Positions 9,876-18,421 of a DNA stretch of 64,000 nucleotides are shown here, piece by piece. Source of the stretch: Chryseobacterium sp. H1D6B (lineage in GTDB: Bacteria > Bacteroidota > Bacteroidia > Flavobacteriales > Weeksellaceae); assembly GCF_029892445.1 (NCBI RefSeq), contig NZ_JARXVJ010000001.1, forward strand, positions 4,092,001-4,156,000. The letters run 5' to 3'. Position 1 is the first letter of the stretch. Each line of letters starts with the position of its first letter. The notes beneath the pieces are model-generated. The model had not been told where the DNA came from and did no database searches. It was given only the letters and a program-made list of their open reading frames with translations. The position numbers were made by a program, and so were the translations under genes.

Positions 9876-9903
9876 AAAAGAGCAGAAAATTCTGCTCTTT
9901 TTA
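9874..9903. terminator. Bidirectional terminator between convergent genes
   Basis: Stem AAAAAGAGCAGAA/TTCTGCTCTTTTT with T runs on both sides. It serves the plus-strand secreted protein, whose stop it touches, and the minus-strand cvfB-like gene. Confidence 0.85.
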
Positions 9904-9906
9904 TTT

Positions 9907-10731
9907 TTATAATAATTTGATTTTATCTTCTAAAATATCTACGATTTTATCTTTGTAAAGTCCTCCGAGTGCTTTTTTGAAATTCTTTTTACTCATTTGG
10001 ACTTCGTCTTTGATTTCTTCTGGTGAAGATTTATCTGACAAATGAAGCAGTCCGTAGTTTTCTTCCAGTCTGGTAAGAATCTTTTGTTTGAATTCATCAA
10101 TATTTGCAAATCCGTCCGGCTGTAAAGAAACATCTATTTTACCGTCTTCACGAATTATTTTTATATATCCTTCTTCTTCAGACAGCGGATAAAGTTTTTT
10201 ATAAACATCTGATGCGTAGATCAACCCAATGAATTTTTTATTGATCACAACATTCCAGCCTAATTCACTTTCATTCATCATGATCAGATCTACTTTATCT
10301 CCTTTTTCAAAAGGTACATCATCATACTGAGGATTTCTTTTGAATTTTGTAGTTCCTGTAATAAGATCTAAATCTTCATCCACATACAAGTGGACTAAAT
10401 ATCTTTTTCCTTCGATGATTTTGGATTTCTGCTGTTTATAAGGAATAAATAAGTCCTTAATAATTCCCCAGTCCATAAAAGCACCGCTTGGAAGACTCTG
10501 CACACAGCTCATCACAGCAAATTCTCCTACTTCAGCTAAAGGAATCTCAGTAGTTGCTTTTAATTTATGATCATCCTGATATACAAAAACTACAACTTCT
10601 TCGTCAATTTCTTTTTCTTCCTGAATGAAAACCTTTGGCAAAAAGGCCTGTTCACCAGATTCATCAGTTAGTATCCATCCTGAGTTGTTTTTTTCTGAAA
10701 TTTTTAACGATTGAGTTTTTCCGAGTTCCAT
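9907..10731 (-). CDS. CvfB-like S1 RNA-binding protein
   Basis: 274 residues, standard length for the CvfB/YitL family of conserved cytosolic RNA-binding proteins. Tandem S1-type OB folds are followed by a winged-helix end. Signatures seen: a first S1-like unit (GWILTDESGEQAFLP), a second with GAFMDWGIIKDLFIPYKQQ (near residue 80-105), a third with GWNVVINKKFIGLIYASDVY (near 155-175), and a C-terminal helix-turn-helix-like SPEEIKDEVQMSKKNFKKAL. In Firmicutes CvfB affects virulence gene expression; its molecular role here is unknown. It is monocistronic, with a good promoter at 10752-10784. Confidence 0.88.
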   Translation of the reverse strand: MELGKTQSLKISEKNNSGWILTDESGEQAFLPKVFIQEEKEIDEEVVVFVYQDDHKLKATTEIPLAEVGEFAVMSCVQSLPSGAFMDWGIIKDLFIPYKQQKSKIIEGKRYLVHLYVDEDLDLITGTTKFKRNPQYDDVPFEKGDKVDLIMMNESELGWNVVINKKFIGLIYASDVYKKLYPLSEEEGYIKIIREDGKIDVSLQPDGFANIDEFKQKILTRLEENYGLLHLSDKSSPEEIKDEVQMSKKNFKKALGGLYKDKIVDILEDKIKLL

Positions 10732-10751
10732 GTAATGATAAAATTAGTCTG

Positions 10752-10784
10752 CAAAGGTAAGCAAATAATAAGCTAATCACAAAA
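10752..10784 (-). promoter_or_regulatory. Promoter of the cvfB-like gene
   Basis: On the minus strand a -33 TTTTG (10780-10784) and a -7 TACCTTTG (10752-10759) are separated by 20 bp. This matches the Bacteroidetes sigma-A consensus (TTTG, 17-23 bp, TAnnTTTG). The predicted leader is about 15 nt. Confidence 0.6.
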
Positions 10785-10815
10785 GAGCAGAATAGATCCT
10801 GCCAGCAAACAAAAA

Positions 10816-10842
10816 AAGAGAAGCAAATATGTCTTCTCTTCA
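10816..10842 (-). terminator. Terminator of the DUF4476 gene
   Basis: On the minus strand a 7-bp stem (AGAGAAG/CTTCTCT) is followed by a T7 tract. It is short, so strength is moderate. Confidence 0.55.
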
Positions 10843-10847
10843 TTTTA

Positions 10848-11702
10848 TTATGATTTTGTTATAAATTCCATCAGTTCGCGTCGGCTGCTTTCATAATCAA
10901 AGGCATCATACACCAAAAAGTATTTATTTTTATCTGCACAGTTTCGGTACATAGATTTTGCAAGCATTAATTTGTTGTTATCAAAACTTATGGATTTTAC
11001 CAGATCTCTTATCTGTTGAGAAGTGAAGAGCGAATTGTTCATCTGCTGGTTAATAAAAGCAATTTTGCCATCATCGAATTTTTCATTTTTTTGTAATCTG
11101 TCAAAAAACTGACGAAATGTATTATTATCCATCACATTGCCTGAATTATACCAATTTCCTGACTGATTTCCATAAGGAGTGTTCCATACATCATTCCAGT
11201 CATTAAAACCATAAGATTGGCTCTTAACTGGGTATGAATCTAATAAATACAATCCTTTATCAGTGAAAAAATCCAATACTATTCTGTTGTTGTTACGAAC
11301 CAATAATGTAGTTCTGTAAAGTAAAAATCCGTTATTATAAACAGATATAGGAATTTTCCCTGATTGCATGTCAAAAAAACGGTACTTTCCAGAGCTGTTC
11401 GAAATCATCTGACCGCCTGCCTCAACAGTAAAAAAGCCCTGCTCAGGGATCCTTAGAAAAACTTCCGCATATCCATAATTTTTATTCCACTGATAATTTT
11501 GATTTTTCTTCGTTGTATTTTGTGTATTCGTATTGTTATATTTTAAATGATCAAAAGTTTCGTTTTGTGTATTTAAACTTTTGGAAGACTGCATTTCAGT
11601 TTTAGAAGCTTCATTAGCTAAAAGTTCACCAACTTTTCCTGCTTCCTGAGCAGATATATTGATTGCTGTAAGAAGTATCAAACTAATAAAAATATTTTTC
11701 AT
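10848..11702 (-). CDS. DUF4476 domain secreted protein
   Basis: 284 residues. The signal peptide ends near residue 18 (NISAQ). A low-complexity N/T/Q-rich linker (about 40-70) leads to a beta-sandwich-like segment (YAEVFLRIPEQGFFTVEAGG, about 78-150). The C-terminal DUF4476 region has MDNNTFRQFFDRLQ, a helical bundle ending AFDYESSRRELMEFI. DUF4476 proteins are Bacteroidetes envelope proteins of unknown function. The gene is alone, with hairpins on both sides. Confidence 0.8.
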   Translation of the reverse strand: MKNIFISLILLTAINISAQEAGKVGELLANEASKTEMQSSKSLNTQNETFDHLKYNNTNTQNTTKKNQNYQWNKNYGYAEVFLRIPEQGFFTVEAGGQMISNSSGKYRFFDMQSGKIPISVYNNGFLLYRTTLLVRNNNRIVLDFFTDKGLYLLDSYPVKSQSYGFNDWNDVWNTPYGNQSGNWYNSGNVMDNNTFRQFFDRLQKNEKFDDGKIAFINQQMNNSLFTSQQIRDLVKSISFDNNKLMLAKSMYRNCADKNKYFLVYDAFDYESSRRELMEFITKS

Positions 11703-11739
11703 GGGTCAATTTTTTATGTCAATTCCCATTTTTATGCCA

Positions 11740-11774
11740 AAAAAAGAGAAATCAAAACTGATTTCTCTTTTTAT
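11740..11774. terminator. Terminator downstream of lpd
   Basis: Stem AAAAAGAGAAATCA / TGATTTCTCTTTTT with an AAAC loop. The T-rich tail on the minus strand suits the lpd transcript. Confidence 0.8.
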
Positions 11775-11804
11775 ATTTAAAGATTTAAATTATTAAATCA
11801 AGTA

Positions 11805-13208
11805 TTACATATGGATAGGTCTCTTACCTGTCGCATCTAATGCAGCTTCTTTAATAGCTTCAGCGTACGTCGGGTGTGCATGAGAACTTCTTGCAATATC
11901 TTCAGCACTAGCACGGAATTCCATAGCAATCACTCCTTCTGCTATTAAATCTGCTGCTCTTGCTCCTATAATGTGCATTCCAAGAACTTCATCTGTTTTT
12001 TCGTCAGCGATAATTTTTACTAACCCGTCAATATCACCACTTGCACGGCTTCTTCCTAACGCTCTCATTGGGAAAGAACCAACTTTATAAGCAACTCCTT
12101 CTTCTTTTAACTGCTCTTCAGTTTTACCCACTCCTGAAACTTCCGGCCAAGTGTAAACAACACCTGGAATTAAGTTATAGTTGATATGCGGTTTTTGTCC
12201 AGCTAAAATTTCGGCAACCAATACTCCTTCTTCTTCAGCTTTATGTGCAAGCATTGCCCCTTTGATAACATCACCGATCGCATAGATGTTTGCAACATTA
12301 GTCTGTAAGTGGTCGTTTGTTTTTACTCTTCCTCTTTCATCAAGTTCTACTCCTGCTTTTTCAAGACCAAGACCTTCTGTGTAAGGTTTTCTGCCTACAG
12401 AAACTAAACAGTAATCTCCTTCTACAATTACTTCTTCTCCTTTTTTATCTTTCGCTGTAACCTTTACAGAATCTCCATTTCTTTCCACTGCAGAAACCGC
12501 TGTAGAAAGCATAAATTTCATTCCCTGTTTCTTTAAAACCTTAAGTAATTCTTTGCTTAAAGTTCCATCCATTCCAGGAATGATTTTATCCATAAATTCA
12601 ACTACAGTTACCTGAGCTCCTAGTCTTAAGTAAACAGAACCTAATTCCAGACCGATTACTCCACCACCAATTACTACTAAATGTTTAGGAATTTCTTTTA
12701 GGTTTAAAGCTTCCGTAGAAGTAATTACACGTTCTTTATCTAAAGAAATAAAAGGTAAAGAAGAAGGTTTAGAACCTGTAGCGATAATTGTATATTTAGA
12801 TTCTAACATTTCTGAAGAACCGTCATTTTTAGTCACTTTGATTTGAGTAGCAGATTCAAAACTTCCTAACCCTTCAAAAACAGTGATTTTGTTTTTGTTC
12901 ATTAGATAGTTAATACCATCTGTATTTTGTTTTACCACTTCGTTTTTACGCTCAATCATTCTTGCAATGTCTGCTTGAGGCTCGTTGATAATGATTCCAT
13001 GGCCTGCAAAATTATGTTTTGCATTTTCGAAATGCTCAGAACTGTCTAGAAGCGCTTTTGAAGGAATACATCCAACATTAAGACAAGTTCCGCCTAAAGT
13101 TGAATATTTTTCAATAATTGCTGTTTTGAAGCCTAATTGTGCAGCACGGATTGCGGCAACATAACCGCCAGGACCAGAACCTATTACGGTAACATCGAAT
13201 TGACTCAT
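11805..13208 (-). CDS. lpd: Dihydrolipoyl dehydrogenase (E3)
   Basis: 467 residues, full length. The FAD- and NAD-dependent enzyme reoxidises lipoamide on the pyruvate, 2-oxoglutarate or branched-chain dehydrogenase complexes and the glycine cleavage system. Seen: FAD-binding GSGPGGYVAAIRAAQLG at the N-terminus; redox-active disulfide GGTCLNVGCIPSKALL (near residues 40-55); NAD-binding GGGVIGLELGSVYLRLG (near 180); second FAD motif TNVANIYAIGDV; and the C-terminal active-site HAHPTYAEA (His-Glu pair). No E1 or E2 gene is adjacent, so it is probably shared among complexes. A -7 box lies about 43 bp upstream. Confidence 0.97.
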   Translation of the reverse strand: MSQFDVTVIGSGPGGYVAAIRAAQLGFKTAIIEKYSTLGGTCLNVGCIPSKALLDSSEHFENAKHNFAGHGIIINEPQADIARMIERKNEVVKQNTDGINYLMNKNKITVFEGLGSFESATQIKVTKNDGSSEMLESKYTIIATGSKPSSLPFISLDKERVITSTEALNLKEIPKHLVVIGGGVIGLELGSVYLRLGAQVTVVEFMDKIIPGMDGTLSKELLKVLKKQGMKFMLSTAVSAVERNGDSVKVTAKDKKGEEVIVEGDYCLVSVGRKPYTEGLGLEKAGVELDERGRVKTNDHLQTNVANIYAIGDVIKGAMLAHKAEEEGVLVAEILAGQKPHINYNLIPGVVYTWPEVSGVGKTEEQLKEEGVAYKVGSFPMRALGRSRASGDIDGLVKIIADEKTDEVLGMHIIGARAADLIAEGVIAMEFRASAEDIARSSHAHPTYAEAIKEAALDATGKRPIHM

Positions 13209-13250
13209 TGTATTTATGGATTTGTTTATTATTATCTTTGTTAATGATTA

Positions 13251-13258
13251 CAAATTTA
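13251..13258 (-). promoter_or_regulatory. Putative -7 box of lpd
   Basis: Minus-strand TAAATTTG fits TAnnTTTG. I find no matching -33 TTG at 17-23 bp. Confidence 0.35.
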
Positions 13259-13429
13259 CTGATAAATTACCACGTGAGAAAGTGAGATTTGTCAAATTTA
13301 TAACAGTTCATCACTAAAAGAATACCCAGAAATTAATAAATTATCTGAATTAGCAGTTACATTTTCAAAATGCTCAAATAATATTTCTTTGAAAATCTTG
13401 ATTATAGTATATCTTTAAATATAGGAAAA

Positions 13430-13780
13430 TTACAAATCCATGTTGACCTTCCCTTCTCCAAATGTTCCTTCACTTTCAAAAAACGAACCTCCATACACAT
13501 ACCATTCAAGGCTTTCCAGGTGTTCTATGGCATTTTCAGGTGTAATCCCTGAAAGATCTTTTTTGGCAACAACCCCTTTGTACCATCTTCCTGATGTGGA
13601 ATAATGTTCGAACTCAGCAAAATAATGAATCCATATTCTTTGACAAAGCTTACACTGTTGAATAGTTACTTCTCCATTTCTTCCGCTGGTATGATCTATG
13701 CCTAATTCGGATCTTCTGTATTCAGTATAGCTCGAAGTAGGTTTTTCACAAGCGCATCCTATTTTCGGAATCTTCTTCAT
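13430..13780 (-). CDS. Conserved small hypothetical protein
   Basis: I take the internal ATG at 13780 (116 residues, starting MKKIPKIGCACEK), since the 22 residues upstream are hydrophobic filler that crosses a likely promoter. The protein is acidic and soluble, with a CxC near the start and a CxxC (QQCKLCQRIW) near residue 50, which could bind zinc or be redox active. The rest is aromatic-rich (WIHYFAEFEHY, SLEWYVYGGSFF). I do not recognise a named family. It lies 16 bp from the preceding glycosyltransferase gene's end on the same strand side but has its own -7-like box (TATCTTTG, 13820-13827). Confidence 0.7.
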   Translation of the reverse strand: MKKIPKIGCACEKPTSSYTEYRRSELGIDHTSGRNGEVTIQQCKLCQRIWIHYFAEFEHYSTSGRWYKGVVAKKDLSGITPENAIEHLESLEWYVYGGSFFESEGTFGEGKVNMDL

Positions 13781-13819
13781 GTATGAAATATTGACTTTTT
13801 TAGATAAAATTTGTAACGT

Positions 13820-13827
13820 CAAAGATA
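13820..13827 (-). promoter_or_regulatory. Putative -7 box of the small CxxC protein gene
   Basis: Minus-strand TATCTTTG, an exact TAnnTTTG match, lies 39 bp before the chosen ATG and inside the longer alternative reading frame. This is one reason for preferring the shorter start. No clear -33. Confidence 0.4.
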
Positions 13828-13862
13828 AGGAAATATAAGAAGTCATATGCCATATACAATGG

Positions 13863-14948
13863 CTATTTCTTCATTAAGTCAAGCAAAACCTTTTCATACC
13901 TGTCTAAAATAATATCCTTTGAAAACCTAGATTTAATTGAATTTTTAATCGCGTCTTTATCATAAGTATGACGGAGGATAGTCATTATTTTTTGTGAAAA
14001 ATCTTCGTGGTTGTCAATATCACAAACTTCGCCATTGATTTCGTTTTGGATAATTTCATTGATCCCGCCGGGGCAGTTATTGGCCAGTGAATACGTTCCG
14101 CAGGCTCCCGCTTCCAATAAGACATTCGGGAATCCTTCATATCTTGAAGAGAGAATAAAAAGATCTGCAAATTTTAAAAATTGATAGGGATTTTCCTGTC
14201 TTCCATGAAAAAAAACATTTTTCAATCCTAAGAAGTCCTTCATCTGATGCAGAATCTCTTTGTCTTTTCCGTCTCCTAAAATATGCAGCAGAATATTTTC
14301 ATTTTTAAGTCTTGAAAATACTTTTAATAAATTATCAAAACCTTTTCGTGAAGATAAATTCCCTATTGCCACTACATTTTTATAGTTGTACTTAAAGCAT
14401 TCAGGTTTTTGGGAAGTCTGTAATTTCTTGTCTATAAAGTCAAAATCCACAGGATTATTGATTTTAATGATTTTATTAGACTTAATGTTGAAATTTCCCA
14501 TTAAATCCTTCATCATATCATCGCTCTGAGCGATAATCCTTTGATAATTATTGTAAAAATGATAGAAGAATTTGATTTCTTTCCTTGTCACATGCTCAGA
14601 CACCACATTGGTTTCTCTGGCAATGAATTTTGTTCTTGGAAAAAGCTTGATAAATAGAGATAAATAAGCATTCACTTCTCCAAATCCGGAAAAAACAATA
14701 TCTGGTTTCCGACGGTAAATCTCAGCCAAAATAGGCTTTAATGAATGTCTTATCCTTTCTGTATTGATATCAATAATTTCGACATCTTTTTCTAGTAAGT
14801 TCAAGTATCCGCCCTGTTTCCTCAGCAGTAAGATCTTAGGCTCAAACCGGTCCCGCGAAAGATGATTGGCTATCGTAGTAATAATTCGTTCTGCACCTCC
14901 GGTTTCTAGATCCGGCAGAATAAACATAACAGAAATTTTCTTTTCCAT
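13863..14948 (-). CDS. Glycosyltransferase, GT4 family (GT-B fold)
   Basis: 361 residues, normal for GT4 enzymes, which transfer a sugar from a nucleotide-sugar donor, usually to surface polysaccharide or lipid-linked acceptors. The N-terminal domain has LPDLETGGAERIITTIANHL, the usual glycine-rich acceptor-side loop. The C-terminal donor-binding half has VAIGNLSSRKGFDNLLKVF, LHILGDGKDKEIL and SSRYEGFPNVLLEAGACGT with the E-x7-E type motif. There is no signal peptide or membrane helix, so it is cytoplasmic or peripheral. No other polysaccharide genes are adjacent; it lies 45 bp downstream of recQ across a terminator. Substrate unknown. Confidence 0.9.
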   Translation of the reverse strand: MEKKISVMFILPDLETGGAERIITTIANHLSRDRFEPKILLLRKQGGYLNLLEKDVEIIDINTERIRHSLKPILAEIYRRKPDIVFSGFGEVNAYLSLFIKLFPRTKFIARETNVVSEHVTRKEIKFFYHFYNNYQRIIAQSDDMMKDLMGNFNIKSNKIIKINNPVDFDFIDKKLQTSQKPECFKYNYKNVVAIGNLSSRKGFDNLLKVFSRLKNENILLHILGDGKDKEILHQMKDFLGLKNVFFHGRQENPYQFLKFADLFILSSRYEGFPNVLLEAGACGTYSLANNCPGGINEIIQNEINGEVCDIDNHEDFSQKIMTILRHTYDKDAIKNSIKSRFSKDIILDRYEKVLLDLMKK

Positions 14949-14951
14949 ATC

Positions 14952-14980
14952 AAAAAACCTTATCCATAAAAGGATAAGGC
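14952..14980 (-). terminator. Terminator of recQ
   Basis: 8-bp stem CCTTATCC/GGATAAGG (14958-14979); read on the minus strand it is followed by T6. It separates recQ from the glycosyltransferase, whose ATG lies 4 bp beyond. Confidence 0.75.
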
Positions 14981-14993
14981 TGTGTTTTTAAAT

Positions 14994-17198
14994 TTAATTA
15001 GCAACGTCACTAATGAATTTTATTCTCAGCATTCTCACTTCTTCATCAGATAGTTCATCTCCAAATTCATCCAGTAATATTTTCATGCTGTCGCTTTCGG
15101 ATTCATTCATAAATTCCATGAAACCGTCTACGATATCTTCATCAAAGTTATCTTCAATATAATAGTCAATATTCAATTTTGTCCCCTGATAAACAATGCT
15201 TTCCATTTCCTTCAATAACTCAGTCATTGATAGGTTTTTGGCTCTTGCTATATCTTCAAGGTCAATTTTTTTATCGGTACTCTGGATGATAAATACTTTA
15301 TGGCTGGATTTATTCGCTACCTGCTTCAAGACCATATCCTGCGTACGCTCAATATTGTTATCTTCTACATAGGTTTTTATAAAGTCTGCAAACTCTTTTC
15401 CGTATTTTTTCGCTTTTCCTTCCCCAACACCGTATATTTTAGCAATTTCATCCACAGAAACAGGATACTGAACCGTCATGTCTTCCAGACTTGGATCCAT
15501 GAATACTGTGTAAGGCGGAATTTCGTATTTTTTAGCTACTTTTTTCCTTAGATCTTTTAATTGAGCGAATAAATTCTGGTCTAAAGTTCCATTCGCCTGC
15601 ATCTGGATCTGATCACTGTCTGCCTTGGTCTGCGTAAGATCAAACTCTCGGTCTTCTGCAATAAAAAACGGTTCATTTAATTGATTATCGATGACCTGCT
15701 GTCCTTTTTCTGAAATCTTTAAAACACCATAGGTTTCAATATCTTTCGAAAGAAAATTTTGCACCGTGGCCTGTCTTATGATTGTTTTCCAGTAATTATC
15801 TTTTTCATCTTTTCCGAAACCGAAATAGTGGCTCTGTTCAAATTTATAAGATTTTGTAACCGCACTTTCTTTTCCTACGATCACTGAGATCAAATCTTTA
15901 GCTTTAAATTTCTCTCCGGTATCTTTTATAAGCTCTAGTACCTTTTTTAAATCCTCGGTAGCATCTTTTAGTTTTGGAGGATTGGAAGCGTTGTCGCACA
16001 TATTTGCCCCGTCTCCATTGATGGGATCAAAGATTTCACCGAAATAATAAAGAATATACTGCCTTCTGCTCATAGAAGTTTCAGCATAGCCTACTACCTC
16101 ATTTAAAAGCTGTAACCCTATTTCCCTTTCAGAAACAGGTTTTTGAGCTAAGAATTTCTCTAATTTCTCAATATCTTTTGGGTCATAGAAAGCAAGACAG
16201 TGTCCTTCACCGCCGTCTCTTCCGGCACGTCCGGTTTCCTGATAATAACTTTCTAAAGATTTTGGAAAATCGTAATGAATAACAAAACGTACATCCGGTT
16301 TGTCAATTCCCATTCCGAATGCGATTGTAGCTACGATGACATCGGCATCTTCCATCAAAAATTTATCTTGGTTGGCTACCCTTACCTTTTGATCAAGTCC
16401 GGCATGATAAGGAAGTGCGTTGATACCGTTCACCTGCAGAAGCTGTGCAAATTCTTCAACCTTTCTGCGGCTTAAGCAGTAGACAATTCCAGATTTACCT
16501 TTATGCTGATTAATAAATTTAACGATTTCTCTGTCTATATTAACCTTCGGGCGCACTTCATAAAATAAGTTGGCCCGGTTGAAACTTTCTTTAAAGACAA
16601 GAGCATTTGTCATTCCCAGTGTTTTTTGGATATCATCCTGAACCTTGGGAGTAGCTGTAGCGGTAAGTGCAATCACAGCGACATCTGCGATTTTGTCGAT
16701 AATCTGTTTTAAATTTCTATATTCCGGACGGAAATCATGTCCCCATTCTGAAATACAGTGTGCTTCATCAATCGCGAAGAAAGAAATCTTAACTTCTTTC
16801 AGGAAATCCAGATAATCTTCTTTAATTAATGATTCAGGAGCTACATACAGCAGTTTTGTTTTTCCGCTTTTAATATCATCAAAAACCTGCTTTGTCTGCG
16901 TTTTGTTTAATGAAGAGTTTAAAACATGCGCTACTCCGTTTTCAGATGAAAGGCCGTTTACTGCATCTACCTGATTCTTCATTAACGCTATTAACGGTGA
17001 AACTACTATTGCGGTTCCTTCTGAAATAAGAGCCGGAAGTTGATAACATAATGATTTACCACCTCCTGTCGGCATTAAGACAAATATATCTTTTCCATTT
17101 AACAGGTTTTCTATGATTTCTTCTTGATGTCCTTTAAAAGTAGAAAACCCGAAATATTTTTTCAATTCGCCTGATAAATTGGCTTTTTTTGCGCTCAT
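14994..17198 (-). CDS. recQ: ATP-dependent DNA helicase RecQ
   Basis: 734 residues. It is a 3'-5' superfamily 2 helicase for recombinational repair and fork restart. Motifs: Walker A MPTGGGKSLCYQLPA (near residue 40), DEAH box FFAIDEAHCISEWGHDFRPE (near 140-160, with the RecQ-specific aromatic loop), motif VI YYQETGRAGRDG (near 315). The Zn-binding/RQC region contains RRQYILYYFGE and MCDNASNP. An HRDC-like domain is centred near 540-610 (LFAQLKDLRKKVAKKYEIPP). The long tail (about 620-734) is acidic and is common in Bacteroidetes RecQ. The single visible Cys near MCDN suggests a reduced zinc site compared with E. coli; this should be aligned. Confidence 0.95.
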   Translation of the reverse strand: MSAKKANLSGELKKYFGFSTFKGHQEEIIENLLNGKDIFVLMPTGGGKSLCYQLPALISEGTAIVVSPLIALMKNQVDAVNGLSSENGVAHVLNSSLNKTQTKQVFDDIKSGKTKLLYVAPESLIKEDYLDFLKEVKISFFAIDEAHCISEWGHDFRPEYRNLKQIIDKIADVAVIALTATATPKVQDDIQKTLGMTNALVFKESFNRANLFYEVRPKVNIDREIVKFINQHKGKSGIVYCLSRRKVEEFAQLLQVNGINALPYHAGLDQKVRVANQDKFLMEDADVIVATIAFGMGIDKPDVRFVIHYDFPKSLESYYQETGRAGRDGGEGHCLAFYDPKDIEKLEKFLAQKPVSEREIGLQLLNEVVGYAETSMSRRQYILYYFGEIFDPINGDGANMCDNASNPPKLKDATEDLKKVLELIKDTGEKFKAKDLISVIVGKESAVTKSYKFEQSHYFGFGKDEKDNYWKTIIRQATVQNFLSKDIETYGVLKISEKGQQVIDNQLNEPFFIAEDREFDLTQTKADSDQIQMQANGTLDQNLFAQLKDLRKKVAKKYEIPPYTVFMDPSLEDMTVQYPVSVDEIAKIYGVGEGKAKKYGKEFADFIKTYVEDNNIERTQDMVLKQVANKSSHKVFIIQSTDKKIDLEDIARAKNLSMTELLKEMESIVYQGTKLNIDYYIEDNFDEDIVDGFMEFMNESESDSMKILLDEFGDELSDEEVRMLRIKFISDVAN

Positions 17199-17230
17199 CT
17201 AATTTTGTATTGCTAAATTTGCATCTATCC

Positions 17231-17238
17231 CAAAGTTA
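17231..17238 (-). promoter_or_regulatory. Putative -7 box of recQ
   Basis: Minus-strand TAACTTTG fits TAnnTTTG, about 33 bp before the start codon. No -33 TTG recognised. Confidence 0.35.
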
Positions 17239-17329
17239 TAAAATTTTTGCTGAAAATAAAAGCGAACGAATTTATAAAAAATAAAACTTATATTAAATAT
17301 TCTTTTTAAAATATAATTTTATATCGGGA

Positions 17330-17337
17330 TATTTTTG
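17330..17337 (+). promoter_or_regulatory. Putative -7 box of the kdsD-like gene
   Basis: TATTTTTG fits TAnnTTTG, 23 bp before the ATG at 17361. It diverges from the recQ promoter about 100 bp away. Confidence 0.4.
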
Positions 17338-17360
17338 TATACAAAATCGTAAAGGTAAAA

Positions 17361-18320
17361 ATGGAAAGAGCAAATATTATTTCAATTGCTAAAGGTACGT
17401 TAGAAATAGAGATTTCGGAACTCGAAAAATTAAAAAACAGAATTGACGATAGTTTTGTAAAAGCAGTAGAGATCATTCATGCCGCAAAAGGAAAATTAAT
17501 CGTTGTGGGAATAGGAAAATCTGCTCATGTGGGAAATAAAATAGTAGCAACGTTAAATTCTACAGGTACCCCTTCACAGTTTCTTCACGCTTCGGAGGCT
17601 ATCCACGGAGATCTTGGAGTGATCCAAAAGCAGGATGTTGTTTTATGTATCTCAAATTCCGGCAACTCTCCTGAAATTGTGAATCTTGTTTCTTATTTAA
17701 AAGATTATTCTTCAGCATTGATAGGAATGACCGGAAATAAAAACAGTAAACTCGCAGAATTCTCTGAAGTTATTCTTGATTCTCATGTAGATTTAGAAGC
17801 CTGCCCGAATAAATTAGCTCCTACAAGTTCAACGACCATACAGATGGCTCTTGGTGATGCTTTAGCGATCTGTTTAATGGAGTTGAATGATTTTAAAGAA
17901 AATGACTTTGCTAAATTCCACCCGGGCGGAAGTCTAGGAAAAAATTTAACTTCTAAAGTAGAACAATTTCTTTCATCACAAAAGCCTCAGGTTTCAGAAG
18001 AAGCATCCATCAGAGATGTCATCATTTCAATAAGCGCATCAAGCCACGGAATTACAGTAGTAACCAAAGAAAACCAAATTATAGGCGTGATTACAGATGG
18101 AGATTTAAGAAGAATGCTGATGAAGGGAGAAGATGTTTCTACCGTACATGCAAAAGATATTATGTCTGCCCATCCAAAAACTATTGAAAAAGACGTTCTT
18201 GCCAAAGATGCAATGAAAATATTGAAAGAAAATAATATCGGCCAGCTTATCGTTACAGAAAACGGCAGCTATTTCGGAATTATAGACCTTCACAAGCTTC
18301 TGGATGAAGGAATTAATTAG
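17361..18320 (+). CDS. kdsD: KpsF/GutQ family arabinose-5-phosphate isomerase
   Basis: 319 residues, standard size. It interconverts ribulose-5-phosphate and arabinose-5-phosphate, the first step to Kdo for lipopolysaccharide. The SIS domain (residues about 35-170) shows GKLIVVGIGKSAHVGNKIVA, STGTPSQFLHASEAIHGDLG and CISNSGNSPEIVNLV. The family signature AKFHPGGSLGKNL (near 185-200) follows, then two CBS domains (about 205-260 and 270-318, ending LIVTENGSYFGIIDLHKLLD). The gene symbol is by family homology; no other Kdo genes are nearby. tatC follows after 101 bp with its own -7 box. Confidence 0.92.
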   Translation: MERANIISIAKGTLEIEISELEKLKNRIDDSFVKAVEIIHAAKGKLIVVGIGKSAHVGNKIVATLNSTGTPSQFLHASEAIHGDLGVIQKQDVVLCISNSGNSPEIVNLVSYLKDYSSALIGMTGNKNSKLAEFSEVILDSHVDLEACPNKLAPTSSTTIQMALGDALAICLMELNDFKENDFAKFHPGGSLGKNLTSKVEQFLSSQKPQVSEEASIRDVIISISASSHGITVVTKENQIIGVITDGDLRRMLMKGEDVSTVHAKDIMSAHPKTIEKDVLAKDAMKILKENNIGQLIVTENGSYFGIIDLHKLLDEGIN

Positions 18321-18392
18321 AAAGTAGAAACCCGGTACAAAAAGCAAGATTTTAAACATAATAAATAAAGGCTGGAATCTATAAATATTTCA

Positions 18393-18400
18393 TAAATTTG
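18393..18400 (+). promoter_or_regulatory. Putative -7 box of tatC
   Basis: TAAATTTG fits TAnnTTTG, 21 bp before the GTG start. No firm -33. Confidence 0.35.
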
Positions 18401-18421
18401 AAGCTCTAAAAAAAATATTCT

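Noticed and set aside
13781..13846. Longer start of the small CxxC protein
   Set aside because: It crosses a -7 box; the shorter start begins with the conserved-looking MKKIPKIGCACEK.
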